The position numbers and the translations under genes were made by a program. Shown here one piece after another: positions 33,943-42,366 of a stretch of DNA of 56,735 bases. Under the pieces are notes generated by a model, which did not search any database, was not told the DNA's origin, and was given only the letters and a program-made list of their open reading frames with translations. Source of the DNA: JACKAN01 sp964502735 (lineage in GTDB: Bacteria > Bdellovibrionota > Bdellovibrionia > Bdellovibrionales > UBA1609). How positions within the stretch are numbered: the stretch's first letter is position 1; every line of letters begins with the position of its first letter. The stretch spans positions 1 through 56,735 of the forward strand of contig CAZCYD010000014.1 in the NCBI GenBank assembly GCA_964502735.1. Direction: 5' to 3'.

Positions 33943-35874
33943 CTATTCCATATACTCAAAAGTTTCTGTGGAGCCAGGATCCAAGTCTTCTTCTATTTCA
34001 TTTAAAAGTGACTGAATCTCTTCAATTTCTTTGTCAGTTTCTTCTTTTTTCTTTTTTGCGTAAGCTTTTTTCCCAAGGAACTGTTTTTCGAATCCCTCCT
34101 TAACTCCAACAAAGTCTCCAATGTTAATGGACCCATTATTTTCAAGAACAAAACCCGTGCTATAAAATTCACTCACCTTAACAACCTTAATAAGCCCCAT
34201 AGGCTTTTTAGTTGTAATCACATAAGGGTCGAACTCCTCAATATAGTTATTGGCATAAATCGGCAAGATATCACCAAGAGCCACCCCTTCATTTGTTCCT
34301 ATATTCATATAGGCCACACTGTCTTTCGATAATAAGTTTCTCTTATTTCCATGAGCTCCGCCAATAATCAAACCCGAAACGGCTGGAATTCGCCCCTTCT
34401 TGCTGTCATCTATAAATATGTAATCAGATTTAAGCGCCTCAGCTCCCAAATAAATAGCCGTTAGTGCACTCTCTACATAAGCCCTATGAACCACGAAGTG
34501 ATCAGATTTATACTTTTTAGTGGCTTCTACTTCATATTCTACCAATACCTGCCCTTGCACTTCCCAAATAATTGCATCCTCTTGAATCTTTGATTTTGTA
34601 ACTAGAGCTCCATTATTATTGACAATTAAAAGCTTATCTCCTTCCTTTATCCAACCCTTTTTGGCTCGGAGATAAATGTACTGAAATTGAGCCGCGACAT
34701 GCCCGCCTCCCTCTACGCCGACGACTTTCGCTACACCTTCGGGTTGATTTTCATCAATATAGTGAGACAAAGCAAGACGAGTCTTTTTGGGCTGCTTAAA
34801 GGAACTTTTAAAATCTACCTCACGACTTTTTAAAATAGACTCCGCATGCGATTTCCACTCAGGTAAACTGGGAGGAAATGACTGAGTTACGGGTCTAATA
34901 ATAATTTCAGGCGGAGGAATGACAACCCCCTCCAACTCTTCATCGGACAACAGTTCTTCTTCCAGAGCTGCCTCTGAAAATTCTGTTGCCAACTCACTCT
35001 CAAGCTCCTCCACCCCCTTAGTTAGATCCTCCAGCCTCACATCTTCGACGGCTACATCTAGAGACTCTTCTTCAGCTATAACTATTTTTTCACTATCTGC
35101 AGAGCTACCTTTTTCTTCAGTGATCGTGAACATCGGAGCTTCATTCTCATTACCAAGAATAAAACGAATTACATTTTTGGGTTCAATGAGATGAGGATTA
35201 GTAATTTTGGAATTTACCGACCAAATCTTGGGCCAATAATTACCATCACCGAAAAAAGTTTTGCTGAGATCCCATAAATTATCACCTCTTTGAATGGTAT
35301 AAACCTCACTGATTTTTGCTCCGGCAATAAAGTCCCAGTCCTTATCTGACATAGGAGTTGAATGATATCTTAAATAAATATCATGAAGTTCAGCTTCAAA
35401 CTGCAGGTCTGGAGCATCATCAAATGTTGATTTTGCCATAGACTTAACAGGAGAAACTGTTGGAGGTTTAACCTGTAGGTCCGATTCAGAATAGGAATCC
35501 ATCTCTGTAAGTGTTTCTTGAGGTTCTTCTATTACTGAAAAATCTTCTTCTACTAAAGTGTTGTCATCTAAATTACTATCTAAAGCCAACTCATCTTCTT
35601 GAGATTCTTCAAAATTAAATTCTTCGTTCTCACCAAAGAACTCTTCATCTTCTGAGCCTTCAGAAGCTATCTGATTATCCAAGTTTTCTGAGTCAAAGCT
35701 CTCATCTTCGACAAAAAAATCATCGTCCGAATCCGTTTCGTTAATTTCGATATCGTCAAATTCAGAAAAATCCTCATCAAATGATTCCTCCTGAGCCATG
35801 AGCACATTAGGAAAAAAAATGAAGTGCGAAACACCTACTGATAAGCTTAAGGCTATAATGAAAAATTTCATCAA
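33943..35874 (-). CDS. secreted LysM-domain protein with long acidic N-terminus, 643 aa
   Basis: Signal peptide (about 1-27, ending LMAQ), then about 110 residues extremely rich in Asp, Glu and Ser (EDFSEFDDIEINETDSDDD as an example), a LysM domain near residues 195-245 (IQRGDNLWDLSKTFFGDGNYWPKIW), a second acidic stretch (260-330), and a C-terminal domain of unknown type (about 350-620) with Lys-rich and Glu-rich end. LysM binds peptidoglycan, so the protein probably sits in the periplasm. The start is a double ATG (35874). A relative of Bdellovibrio LysM peptidoglycan proteins is likely, but I name no family for the C-terminus. Confidence 0.85.
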   Translation of the reverse strand: MMKFFIIALSLSVGVSHFIFFPNVLMAQEESFDEDFSEFDDIEINETDSDDDFFVEDESFDSENLDNQIASEGSEDEEFFGENEEFNFEESQEDELALDSNLDDNTLVEEDFSVIEEPQETLTEMDSYSESDLQVKPPTVSPVKSMAKSTFDDAPDLQFEAELHDIYLRYHSTPMSDKDWDFIAGAKISEVYTIQRGDNLWDLSKTFFGDGNYWPKIWSVNSKITNPHLIEPKNVIRFILGNENEAPMFTITEEKGSSADSEKIVIAEEESLDVAVEDVRLEDLTKGVEELESELATEFSEAALEEELLSDEELEGVVIPPPEIIIRPVTQSFPPSLPEWKSHAESILKSREVDFKSSFKQPKKTRLALSHYIDENQPEGVAKVVGVEGGGHVAAQFQYIYLRAKKGWIKEGDKLLIVNNNGALVTKSKIQEDAIIWEVQGQVLVEYEVEATKKYKSDHFVVHRAYVESALTAIYLGAEALKSDYIFIDDSKKGRIPAVSGLIIGGAHGNKRNLLSKDSVAYMNIGTNEGVALGDILPIYANNYIEEFDPYVITTKKPMGLIKVVKVSEFYSTGFVLENNGSINIGDFVGVKEGFEKQFLGKKAYAKKKKEETDKEIEEIQSLLNEIEEDLDPGSTETFEYME

Positions 35875-35946
35875 GAACTTCCCTGTTCCAATTTTGAGAT
35901 TCAGATATAAATTCTATTCAAAATTTATGATCTTCAGACCTCTCAA

Positions 35947-36576
35947 TTAAAGAGTTTGTTTTTCAATCTCCCTCAACTCCCTTTTAGCCCTAATTTGCTC
36001 AGGAGTTTTGGGATAGTTAGTCACAACCTGTTCAAAAAGTTGTCTTGCCTGTTCATTCAAATTTAACGCCCTATAGGCTAACCCCTTGCCCAGCATGGCC
36101 GCGGGTCTCTTACTGGCTTTAGGATACTTGTCCAAGATTTTATCAAAATTTTCCAAGCTTTCGGCAACATGGCCTAAACGCAAATCTAGAAGTGCCTTGT
36201 AGTAGATAGCCCTGTCAGCCCTTTGACTTTTCGGATATTGTTGCAAAAATACTTTAACTGATCTCGCCAACTTCACTCTATCTTCTTCTTTAAAAGCTTT
36301 CACCACTTGAGAGTACAAAAACTTCTCGCTGTAAACTGCCAGATCTTTCTTGCCATCTTTTCTCACCCTTTTGATTGCAGGTTCTGGCACTCCAGCCAAC
36401 TGTCTGAGAACAAGATTCTCGTCCTTCAAATTTCTGTTTTGAGTTTCTTGCTGCTTGAGTTGATGAGTCAATCTATTAACCTGCTTCTGGTACCTTGTTG
36501 CCTCTTTTTCATGAATGGTTGTACAGCCGATCGAAATAACTGAAAAAGTCAGAATCACAAACGTATAATTTGGCAT
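35947..36576 (-). CDS. CpoB/YbgF-like TPR lipoprotein, 209 aa
   Basis: Lipoprotein signal with lipobox ISIGC (Cys18). A coiled coil follows (about 25-58, KQVNRLTHQLKQQETQN), then TPR repeats at about 95-205 with YYKALLDLRLGHVAESLENF and GKGLAYRALNLNEQARQLFE. This order of coiled coil then TPRs is that of CpoB/YbgF, which links Tol-Pal and peptidoglycan synthesis, though here the protein is a lipoprotein and no tol genes are near. It precedes the LysM gene (72 bases apart) on the same strand, so the two may be an envelope operon. Confidence 0.85.
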   Translation of the reverse strand: MPNYTFVILTFSVISIGCTTIHEKEATRYQKQVNRLTHQLKQQETQNRNLKDENLVLRQLAGVPEPAIKRVRKDGKKDLAVYSEKFLYSQVVKAFKEEDRVKLARSVKVFLQQYPKSQRADRAIYYKALLDLRLGHVAESLENFDKILDKYPKASKRPAAMLGKGLAYRALNLNEQARQLFEQVVTNYPKTPEQIRAKRELREIEKQTL

Positions 36577-36929
36577 TAATCTCCTCCCAACCCGTAACTC
36601 TATACATATTATATGTATTTTTTTGTTGAGTAGAGCTAAAAATCTCGGATTTTTAATATTTATGTTAGAAATTAATTTGAATTATCCACATCCATTGTGA
36701 ATTAATCACTCAACAGGACCTTAGACCTAAAGTCTGACTTGGTTTTAAGCGAAGTGCTTGATTTTTAATCATCACCTAACCTGCTGTATTTACTAATTTA
36801 AATTTGTATTAACAGTTTTTTTAAAAAAAAAATGTAAGAACCTTATATTTAATTATCGGACACCTTAAATTTCCTTACTTACCTAATGAGAAACAGATTG
36901 TCCCTTAGAATTGCATAAATCCCGCTTCT
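36577..36929. other. divergent intergenic region, 353 bp, A+T-rich
   Basis: Between the leftward TPR-lipoprotein gene and rightward comEC. A short palindrome ATACATATTATATGTAT lies at 36602-36618 next to a T-run. Its minus strand contains TATAAT, a possible -10 box for the lipoprotein/LysM genes, without a good -35. I see no gene. Confidence 0.4.
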
Positions 36930-37811
36930 ATGCCTCTAATGCTCCTTGTTATTAGCCTTCATCTTCTTGGTCCATGGGATTGTTTGATTAATTTTTCATC
37001 ACACATTTCCCTTCCTCTCCATGAACTCTGCCTATCACTTGTGCCTATAAATTCACCATACAATGAATTAAACTCTTCTCTTATTTGCGGAAGCCCTCTT
37101 TATAACTCTGCACACTTTAAGTCTGTACTGACTTTAGGGGCTGTTCATCTTTTTGTTGTTTCTGGATTTCATATCCATTGCATTCAAACGGGCTTAAAGT
37201 ACCTTTTCCCATCTAGTCTAAAAACTAAACAGATTTGGATTTCCACTTTACTTTTCCTATATGGCGCAACCTGTCTTTTCCATCCACCAGTACTCAGAGC
37301 CCTCATCCACATGCACATACCCAATAAAAAATATATGCCGAACTCTTTAACCTCTGCTGTCTCGGGACTAGTAGTATTGACGCTTAACCCCAGTCTATGG
37401 ACATCCCTGTCCCTACAAATGAGTTGGTTGGCAAATCTTATTTTCACTTCTCCAGCCCTAAAGTTGAGACACAAACTTATTTTGACTTACTTAGGGTCCA
37501 TTCTTCTCTTAAGCCCAAACGACTTTGCCCACCCCATTACATTGGTTCTTTCTCTACCACTTGGACTCTTTATTGGATTTATTATGATCCCGCTAAATAT
37601 GTTGAGTTTGGCATATACCGAATCAACTTGGTTGTTAGACAAAATTTGGTTTAATTTTATGCACTTAGCCAATCTAGTTAATCAAAACTTTCAATTATTC
37701 ACGTCAAGTTCTCAACTGAGTCCTGCGCAAAAATGGACATTAATCATCACATCCAACATGGCCTTGTACTACTGGGAAGTCTACAAGAAGAGGCGAAACT
37801 ATTGGGCATAG
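36930..37811 (+). CDS. comEC: ComEC/Rec2 competence (membrane) part, 293 aa
   Basis: Membrane channel part of the DNA-uptake protein ComEC. The diagnostic piece is GAVHLFVVSGFHIHCIQTGL, matching the LA-SG-H pattern of the competence domain, followed by about seven hydrophobic helices. It lacks the N-terminal OB domain and is much shorter than full-length ComEC (700-800 aa). The frame ends at 37811 inside the linker helix that normally leads to the metallo-beta-lactamase domain, and that domain continues in another frame. Either a natural split gene or a frameshift. ATG at 36930 has no strong ribosome binding site. Confidence 0.75.
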   Translation: MPLMLLVISLHLLGPWDCLINFSSHISLPLHELCLSLVPINSPYNELNSSLICGSPLYNSAHFKSVLTLGAVHLFVVSGFHIHCIQTGLKYLFPSSLKTKQIWISTLLFLYGATCLFHPPVLRALIHMHIPNKKYMPNSLTSAVSGLVVLTLNPSLWTSLSLQMSWLANLIFTSPALKLRHKLILTYLGSILLLSPNDFAHPITLVLSLPLGLFIGFIMIPLNMLSLAYTESTWLLDKIWFNFMHLANLVNQNFQLFTSSSQLSPAQKWTLIITSNMALYYWEVYKKRRNYWA

Positions 37812-38536
37812 TTATTTTTTTTCTTTTACTTTTCTCGTCGCATCCGATTGGAGAATCCACTTCAAAAAAACTATTTGCAATCTGGAATGTCGGACAAGGA
37901 CAGTGGATTACCATTAAAGATCACGACAACTGTTTTCATTTCGATGCTGGAGGGGAATTTGCTCCCCTCCAAAAAATTTCATCACTCTGCCGTCACCAGC
38001 AAAATTATATTTATCTCTCCCATGGAGATTGGGATCATATAAATAGGATTTCATTTTTTCGACGCCAAAAAATCAAACACTGCCTGTTAAATCAGGTCAG
38101 AGAGCCTCATCTTAGTCGTGGCAAAAAAGCTTTTATCGACTCTTCCCCTCTTTGCCAATCAAAGAGCTATGATTCTAATAGAATCATCAACACAGATATA
38201 AACTGTAAACAAAGTGATAAAAATAACTGTTACAGTTTTATCTTCGAGTGGGAAAAAAAATACCTAATTATGGGGGATAGTGACTCGAAAACGGAAAAGG
38301 CATGGGGCCATAAAGTTTCACCCTCAGTTGAAATCATTATTCTCGGACACCACGGGAGTGCCACGAGCTCCTCCGAAAAATTTCTCAAAAGACTTTACAA
38401 TCTGAATACAGCCATAGCTTCCGCTCGGTACAAACGGTACAGACATCCAAGTAAAGTTGTGAGGGCAAGACTAATGAAATTGAAAATTCCACTCCTCACA
38501 ACTGAAACATGGGGCAATATTATTATTGAACTTTAG
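37733..38536 (+). CDS. ComEC-type metallo-beta-lactamase part, 267 aa
   Basis: The C-terminal nuclease-like domain of ComEC as a separate ORF. A membrane helix (about 24-35) leads into FAIWNVGQGQWITI (compare the DVGQGD start of this domain), then LSHGDWDHINR for the metal-binding HxDxDH motif (here H-x-D-W-D-H), GDSD and LGHHGSATSSS. The first 79 bases overlap the preceding ComEC ORF in another frame, so the real start may be internal. This domain is thought to degrade the non-transforming DNA strand. Confidence 0.8.
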   Translation: MDINHHIQHGLVLLGSLQEEAKLLGIVIFFLLLFSSHPIGESTSKKLFAIWNVGQGQWITIKDHDNCFHFDAGGEFAPLQKISSLCRHQQNYIYLSHGDWDHINRISFFRRQKIKHCLLNQVREPHLSRGKKAFIDSSPLCQSKSYDSNRIINTDINCKQSDKNNCYSFIFEWEKKYLIMGDSDSKTEKAWGHKVSPSVEIIILGHHGSATSSSEKFLKRLYNLNTAIASARYKRYRHPSKVVRARLMKLKIPLLTTETWGNIIIEL

Positions 38537-39632
38537 ATGGGCGGTACTCCATACCAAGATCGCGAGCAACAGGCTCATAAGAGACATAACCACCATAAGT
38601 GTTGAGTCCCAAATAAAGGGCCTTGTCCCTAGCTATGGCATCCTCTACTCCCATAGACGCTAGCATAGAACAGTATTTAAATGTTGCGTTCGTGAGTGCA
38701 TACGTCGATGTTCTCGCCACAACACCCGGCATATTGGGCACGCAATAGTGAATAACACCATTGATCTCATAAGTTGGATTTTGATGACTTGTAGGCCTAC
38801 ATGTTTCAATACACCCACCCTGGTCAACAGCGACATCGACAACAACACTTCCTTCAGACATCCTTTCGATCATAGCCTTTGTTACCAAATGTGGGGCCTT
38901 GTGTCCTGGCACAAGGACAGCGCCAATAAGCAAATCACACCCAACAACAGACTCTTCAATATTCTGAATATTTGAATGTAAAGTTCTCAGACGCCCCTGA
39001 AAAACATCATCCAAATACTCTAACCTCGAGTGGTTAACATCCAGAACTGTTACATCTGCACCCATTCCCACGGCAATCTTAGCCGCATTTGTGCCGACAA
39101 CTCCGCCGCCGATAATAGTCACTTTAGCTCTATGAGTGCCTGTTACTCCACCCAAAAGAACACCCTTACCTCCCTTATCTTTCTGTAAATAAAAGGCTCC
39201 CACCTGAGTCGCCATTTTACCAGCAACTTCACTCATGGGAGTAAGTAAAGGCAAGCTTCCATCAGGCATTTGTATGGTTTCATAAGCAATCGACTTAACT
39301 TTCTTCTCACACAGCGCCTTGGTGAGTTTGGGCTCTGGTGCCAAGTGCAGATAAGTGTACAAAATTAAATCTTCTTTCAGATAGTCAAATTCATCCGGCA
39401 ATGGCTCCTTTACTTTTACTATCATGTCGGCCTTTGCATAAACCTCTTTTGCGGTATCCAATATTTGCGCCCCGGCAGCAATATAATCCTCATTACTGAT
39501 TCGGCTGCCAACTCCAGCATCTTTCTGAACATAGACTGTGTGGCCTTCTAGAACTAACTGTTTAACACCAGCCTCTGTTAATCCCACTCGACTTTCACTG
39601 ATTTTAATTTCTTTAGGAACCCCGATGATCAT
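38523..39632 (-). CDS. ald: alanine dehydrogenase
   Basis: 369 aa, the usual length. Catalyses L-alanine to pyruvate and ammonia with NAD+. Starts MIIGVPKEIKISESRVGLTE, with the substrate-binding Arg15 and, near residue 75, the catalytic Lys (MIVKVKEPL); then YLHLA with His95, the NAD-binding GGGVVG and the late MPGVVARTSTYALTNAT. A GGAGAG ribosome binding site precedes the ATG. It overlaps the end of the ComEC-C gene by 14 bases, convergently. Confidence 0.97.
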   Translation of the reverse strand: MIIGVPKEIKISESRVGLTEAGVKQLVLEGHTVYVQKDAGVGSRISNEDYIAAGAQILDTAKEVYAKADMIVKVKEPLPDEFDYLKEDLILYTYLHLAPEPKLTKALCEKKVKSIAYETIQMPDGSLPLLTPMSEVAGKMATQVGAFYLQKDKGGKGVLLGGVTGTHRAKVTIIGGGVVGTNAAKIAVGMGADVTVLDVNHSRLEYLDDVFQGRLRTLHSNIQNIEESVVGCDLLIGAVLVPGHKAPHLVTKAMIERMSEGSVVVDVAVDQGGCIETCRPTSHQNPTYEINGVIHYCVPNMPGVVARTSTYALTNATFKYCSMLASMGVEDAIARDKALYLGLNTYGGYVSYEPVARDLGMEYRPSKVQ

Positions 39633-39704
39633 AGTCTCTCCATCTTATACCTGTTAATTTCGCCAATTTAATGGGATTTCTAAGTCAAGGTCAAGAAGAG
39701 ATGA

Positions 39705-40613
39705 TTATGAAAAGGCCCAAAGATAAGAGCCCTCGATTTCTGCTTCCGGCAAATTAGAACCTAGCTCAATAAGTCTGTAACAGTCCGGACTGTCCATTAT
39801 TTTTCTAACCAGTCGATTCATCACATCGTGGCCAGCCTTGTAAAGAACCAAATGCCCGATCATGGGCATCCCTAAAGTGACAAGGTCCCCGAGAGCATCT
39901 AATATTTTATGGCGAACAAACTCATTTGGATAACGCAGTCCATCGGGATTAAGAATTTCATCCTCATCCAAAACAATAGCATTGTCTAAACTGCCTCCAC
40001 GAGCCAGACCTCGAGCCCTTAAAGCTTCAACATCTTTTAGAAACCCAAAAGTTCGTGCTCGACTGATTTCTCTTGAAAAAGAATGCTCATTAATATCTAT
40101 ATCTAGAGTTTGAATGCCTATTTTGGGGTGAGAAAACTCAATCGTACATGTAACTCTTAAACCATTATACGGCAGAACATAAGCGTACTTCTCTTCATCT
40201 CCATAGTATATATTCTGGTCAATATAGGCATACTTCCTTGGCTCGTTTTGCTCTACCATCCCGGCTTGTAAAAGGGCTTCCAAAAAGATCTTTGCGCTGC
40301 CATCCCCAATTGGAATTTCAGGTCCATTAAGTTCTATAAAAAGATTATCTATACGAAAAGCTGCAAGAGCCGACAAACAATGCTCTACCGTCGATACACT
40401 AAAGGCCTCTCCCCCCAATGTTGTGGCGTAAGATGTTGCCTGCACAAAACTCGCTCTAGCTGCGATAGCCGGTGAACCAGCCATATCTGTACGAACAAAG
40501 TATATACCCGTGTTCTCTGGAGCCGGGGCAAAGCTTAATTGAGTGGGCTCACCTGTGTGCAAACCAATGCCATCAATGGTGACACGCTTGCGAATGGTTC
40601 TTTGTAAAAACAT
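39705..40613 (-). CDS. lpxC: UDP-3-O-acyl-N-acetylglucosamine deacetylase
   Basis: Commits to lipid A synthesis. From the ATG at 40613 (ribosome binding site AAGGA) the protein is 302 aa and begins FLQRTIRKRVTIDGIGLHTG. Zinc ligands fall at His78 (STVEHCLSAL), His235 and Asp239 (FVRHKILDALGD), almost the E. coli numbers (79, 238, 242). A frame extension to 40655 is possible but has no ribosome binding site. Two copies of TAAAAATCAC lie upstream (40720-40729, 40738-40747). Confidence 0.96.
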   Translation of the reverse strand: MFLQRTIRKRVTIDGIGLHTGEPTQLSFAPAPENTGIYFVRTDMAGSPAIAARASFVQATSYATTLGGEAFSVSTVEHCLSALAAFRIDNLFIELNGPEIPIGDGSAKIFLEALLQAGMVEQNEPRKYAYIDQNIYYGDEEKYAYVLPYNGLRVTCTIEFSHPKIGIQTLDIDINEHSFSREISRARTFGFLKDVEALRARGLARGGSLDNAIVLDEDEILNPDGLRYPNEFVRHKILDALGDLVTLGMPMIGHLVLYKAGHDVMNRLVRKIMDSPDCYRLIELGSNLPEAEIEGSYLWAFS

Positions 40614-40781
40614 ACTATCCTTAATATACAATTTTGATGCCGTTTTTTTCAACATCTGTAAGCCATCTAAATCCCATTAAAAGGATTGTAATAAAAAATA
40701 AGACCAAAGGACTGTGACTTAAAAATCACGCTCGTGGTAAAAATCACACTGCTTATACGAAAAGCAAAGTCCCCTCCTTTT

Positions 40782-40809
40782 TTGGAAACGCGTACACAAA
40801 GCCTATAAT
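40782..40809 (+). promoter_or_regulatory. possible sigma70 promoter ahead of element E2
   Basis: TTGGAA (40782-40787), a 16-bp spacer and a perfect TATAAT (40804-40809) point rightward, towards the small lipoprotein gene at 41021. If used, the transcript would carry the whole E2 inverted repeat in its 5' leader. Confidence 0.45.
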
Positions 40810-40836
40810 CCAGCTTAATGGCTTTACTTAATGGTC

Positions 40837-40970
40837 TTAGACCAATTCCAAAATAATCATCTAAAATTTTGCAGCTCTCCCCACGCGCCGTTCCGCAGCC
40901 TCAAGGCTGCGGCTGTGTGAGCATGGGGAGAGTTGCAAAATTTTAGATAATTATTTTGGAATTGGTCTAA
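40837..40970. repeat. 134-bp long inverted repeat, element E2 (relative of E1)
   Basis: Arms of 46 bases (40837-40882 and 40925-40970), complementary except for two positions (one G-T on the plus strand, one C-A that is G-T on the minus strand). The centre repeats the GCAGCC-TCAA-GGCTGC hairpin of E1 plus flanking bases (ACGCGC before it, GGCTGT and TGAGCAT after it). It lies between the divergent lpxC and lipoprotein genes. Outer ends agree with E1; arm parts next to the centre differ but remain self-complementary. Confidence 0.95.
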
Positions 40971-41020
40971 CTTGATGATCAGGCTTTTTGATCAGACGAT
41001 CTAATGATAAAATAAACTTC

Positions 41021-41305
41021 ATGAACCGTAGTCTGCGTCTAAGCTTATATCATTTTTTTATGGGGATTATAGCTGTTCTCGCCCTAGGTGCCTGCGCTTC
41101 TGAGCCCAAAACTATAGGGTTTGAAGATTATGATGACAACAGTAAGGCCCATGGAGCCGCCTATCGCGCAGATGCCATGCACACTCGCCGACCTATGCCA
41201 AGTCACTCAGACTGGAAACCACTTCCCTTTTACTTTAAACACTGTACTGAAATCGGAGAAGCCAGCTTCTACTCGAAAACATCATACATCTGCACTGAAC
41301 TTTGA
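41021..41305 (+). CDS. small lipoprotein, 94 aa
   Basis: Unrecognised. A signal peptide with lipobox ALGAC (Cys at about 24) is followed by a hydrophilic, His-rich 70-residue mature part (HGAAYRADAMHTRRPMPSHS) with two further Cys near the end. ATG at 41021 chosen; an upstream in-frame TTG at 40988 only adds 11 polar residues in front of the signal peptide. It runs towards the convergent ruvB gene with 32 bases between. Probably periplasmic-facing outer-membrane lipoprotein; function unknown. Confidence 0.7.
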   Translation: MNRSLRLSLYHFFMGIIAVLALGACASEPKTIGFEDYDDNSKAHGAAYRADAMHTRRPMPSHSDWKPLPFYFKHCTEIGEASFYSKTSYICTEL

Positions 41306-41337
41306 TACATCAGATTTGGATTGCAACATCAAAAATA

Positions 41338-42357
41338 TCAGCAATCCATACTCACTTCGCTTAAATGATTTCTACTGGCCTGGGTGATTACACGTCCTCT
41401 TGGAGTCTTTTGTATCAACCCCTCTTGCAGCAAGTAAGGCTCATAGACCTCTTCTATCGTATCCGTCTCTTCACTCAAAGCGGCAGCCAAAGTCTCGATA
41501 CCCACTGGTCCACCCGAGAATTTTTGCAATATTAAATTTAAGATCTTTCTATCCATGTTATCCAACCCTAAACGATCCACTTCCAGTTGATCTAGAGCAT
41601 ACTTAGCCATTTCAAATGTGATAACCCCTTCACCCGAAACTTGAGCGTAATCGCGAACCCTTTTCAAAAGTCTATTGGCGATCCTGGGCGTTCCGCGACT
41701 TCTTTTTGCCAACTCCAGGGCCCCTCCCTCGTCAATTTCTATTGCCAACAACTGGGAAGATCTAATTATGATCTGCTTTAAACTGTCTCTATTATAAAAC
41801 GACAATCTTTCTACAATGCCAAAACGATCGCGAAAAGGAGCTTTCAACAAACCCGCCCTTGTTGTTGCGCCAATCAATGTAAACGGGGAAAGCTGAAACC
41901 TCATTGCTCTGGCACCAATACCCTCCCCTGTAACAATATCCAAATAATAATCTTCCATAGCACTATAAAGATACTCTTCGACATCCTTGCTCAAACGATG
42001 AATTTCATCAATAAACAAAACCGAGTTCGGCCGGAGAGAAGTCAAAATCGCCGCCAAATCTCCTTTTCTGTGTAACGCCGGCCCTGATGTGGCCTTGAAA
42101 TCTACCTCCATGTGGTTAGATATAATATGACCTAAAGTTGTCTTTCCCAATCCCGGAGGGCCACATAACAAGACGTGGTCTAAAGGCTCCATACGTTTTT
42201 TTGCCGCCTCTACAAAAACTTTTAGCTTTTCTTTGACCTTATCCTGCCCCGGAAAATCTAAAAAACTCTTAGGCCTTAGCGTTGCCTCTGGGTTTGGCTC
42301 AAGACCACCACAACTCATTTCTTCTTCCAACTTGTCTCCAGATAAAATTCTTTCCAA
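41338..42357 (-). CDS. ruvB: Holliday junction branch-migration ATPase RuvB
   Basis: 339-aa AAA+ helicase. Walker A GPPGLGKT at 66-73, Walker B FIDEIHRL, sensor I IGATTRAG, arginine-finger region KAPFRDRFG, and the C-terminal winged-helix domain with RGTPRIANRLLKRVRDYAQ and ETDTIEEVYEPYLLQEGLIQ. Start at a TTG with a strong upstream GGGGGAG; only 9 bases separate it from the ruvA stop. Last gene of a ruvC-ruvA-ruvB operon. Confidence 0.97.
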   Translation of the reverse strand: MERILSGDKLEEEMSCGGLEPNPEATLRPKSFLDFPGQDKVKEKLKVFVEAAKKRMEPLDHVLLCGPPGLGKTTLGHIISNHMEVDFKATSGPALHRKGDLAAILTSLRPNSVLFIDEIHRLSKDVEEYLYSAMEDYYLDIVTGEGIGARAMRFQLSPFTLIGATTRAGLLKAPFRDRFGIVERLSFYNRDSLKQIIIRSSQLLAIEIDEGGALELAKRSRGTPRIANRLLKRVRDYAQVSGEGVITFEMAKYALDQLEVDRLGLDNMDRKILNLILQKFSGGPVGIETLAAALSEETDTIEEVYEPYLLQEGLIQKTPRGRVITQASRNHLSEVSMDC

Positions 42358-42366
42358 AATCTCCCC

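Noticed and set aside
33740..34015. 91-aa plus-strand ORF across the palindrome E3
   Set aside because: It is a by-product of the inverted repeat and the antisense of the LysM gene end; the composition is not protein-like.
37795..37815. Programmed ribosomal frameshift joining the ComEC parts
   Set aside because: No clear slippery heptamer with a downstream fold at the junction; a split gene or a mutation is simpler.
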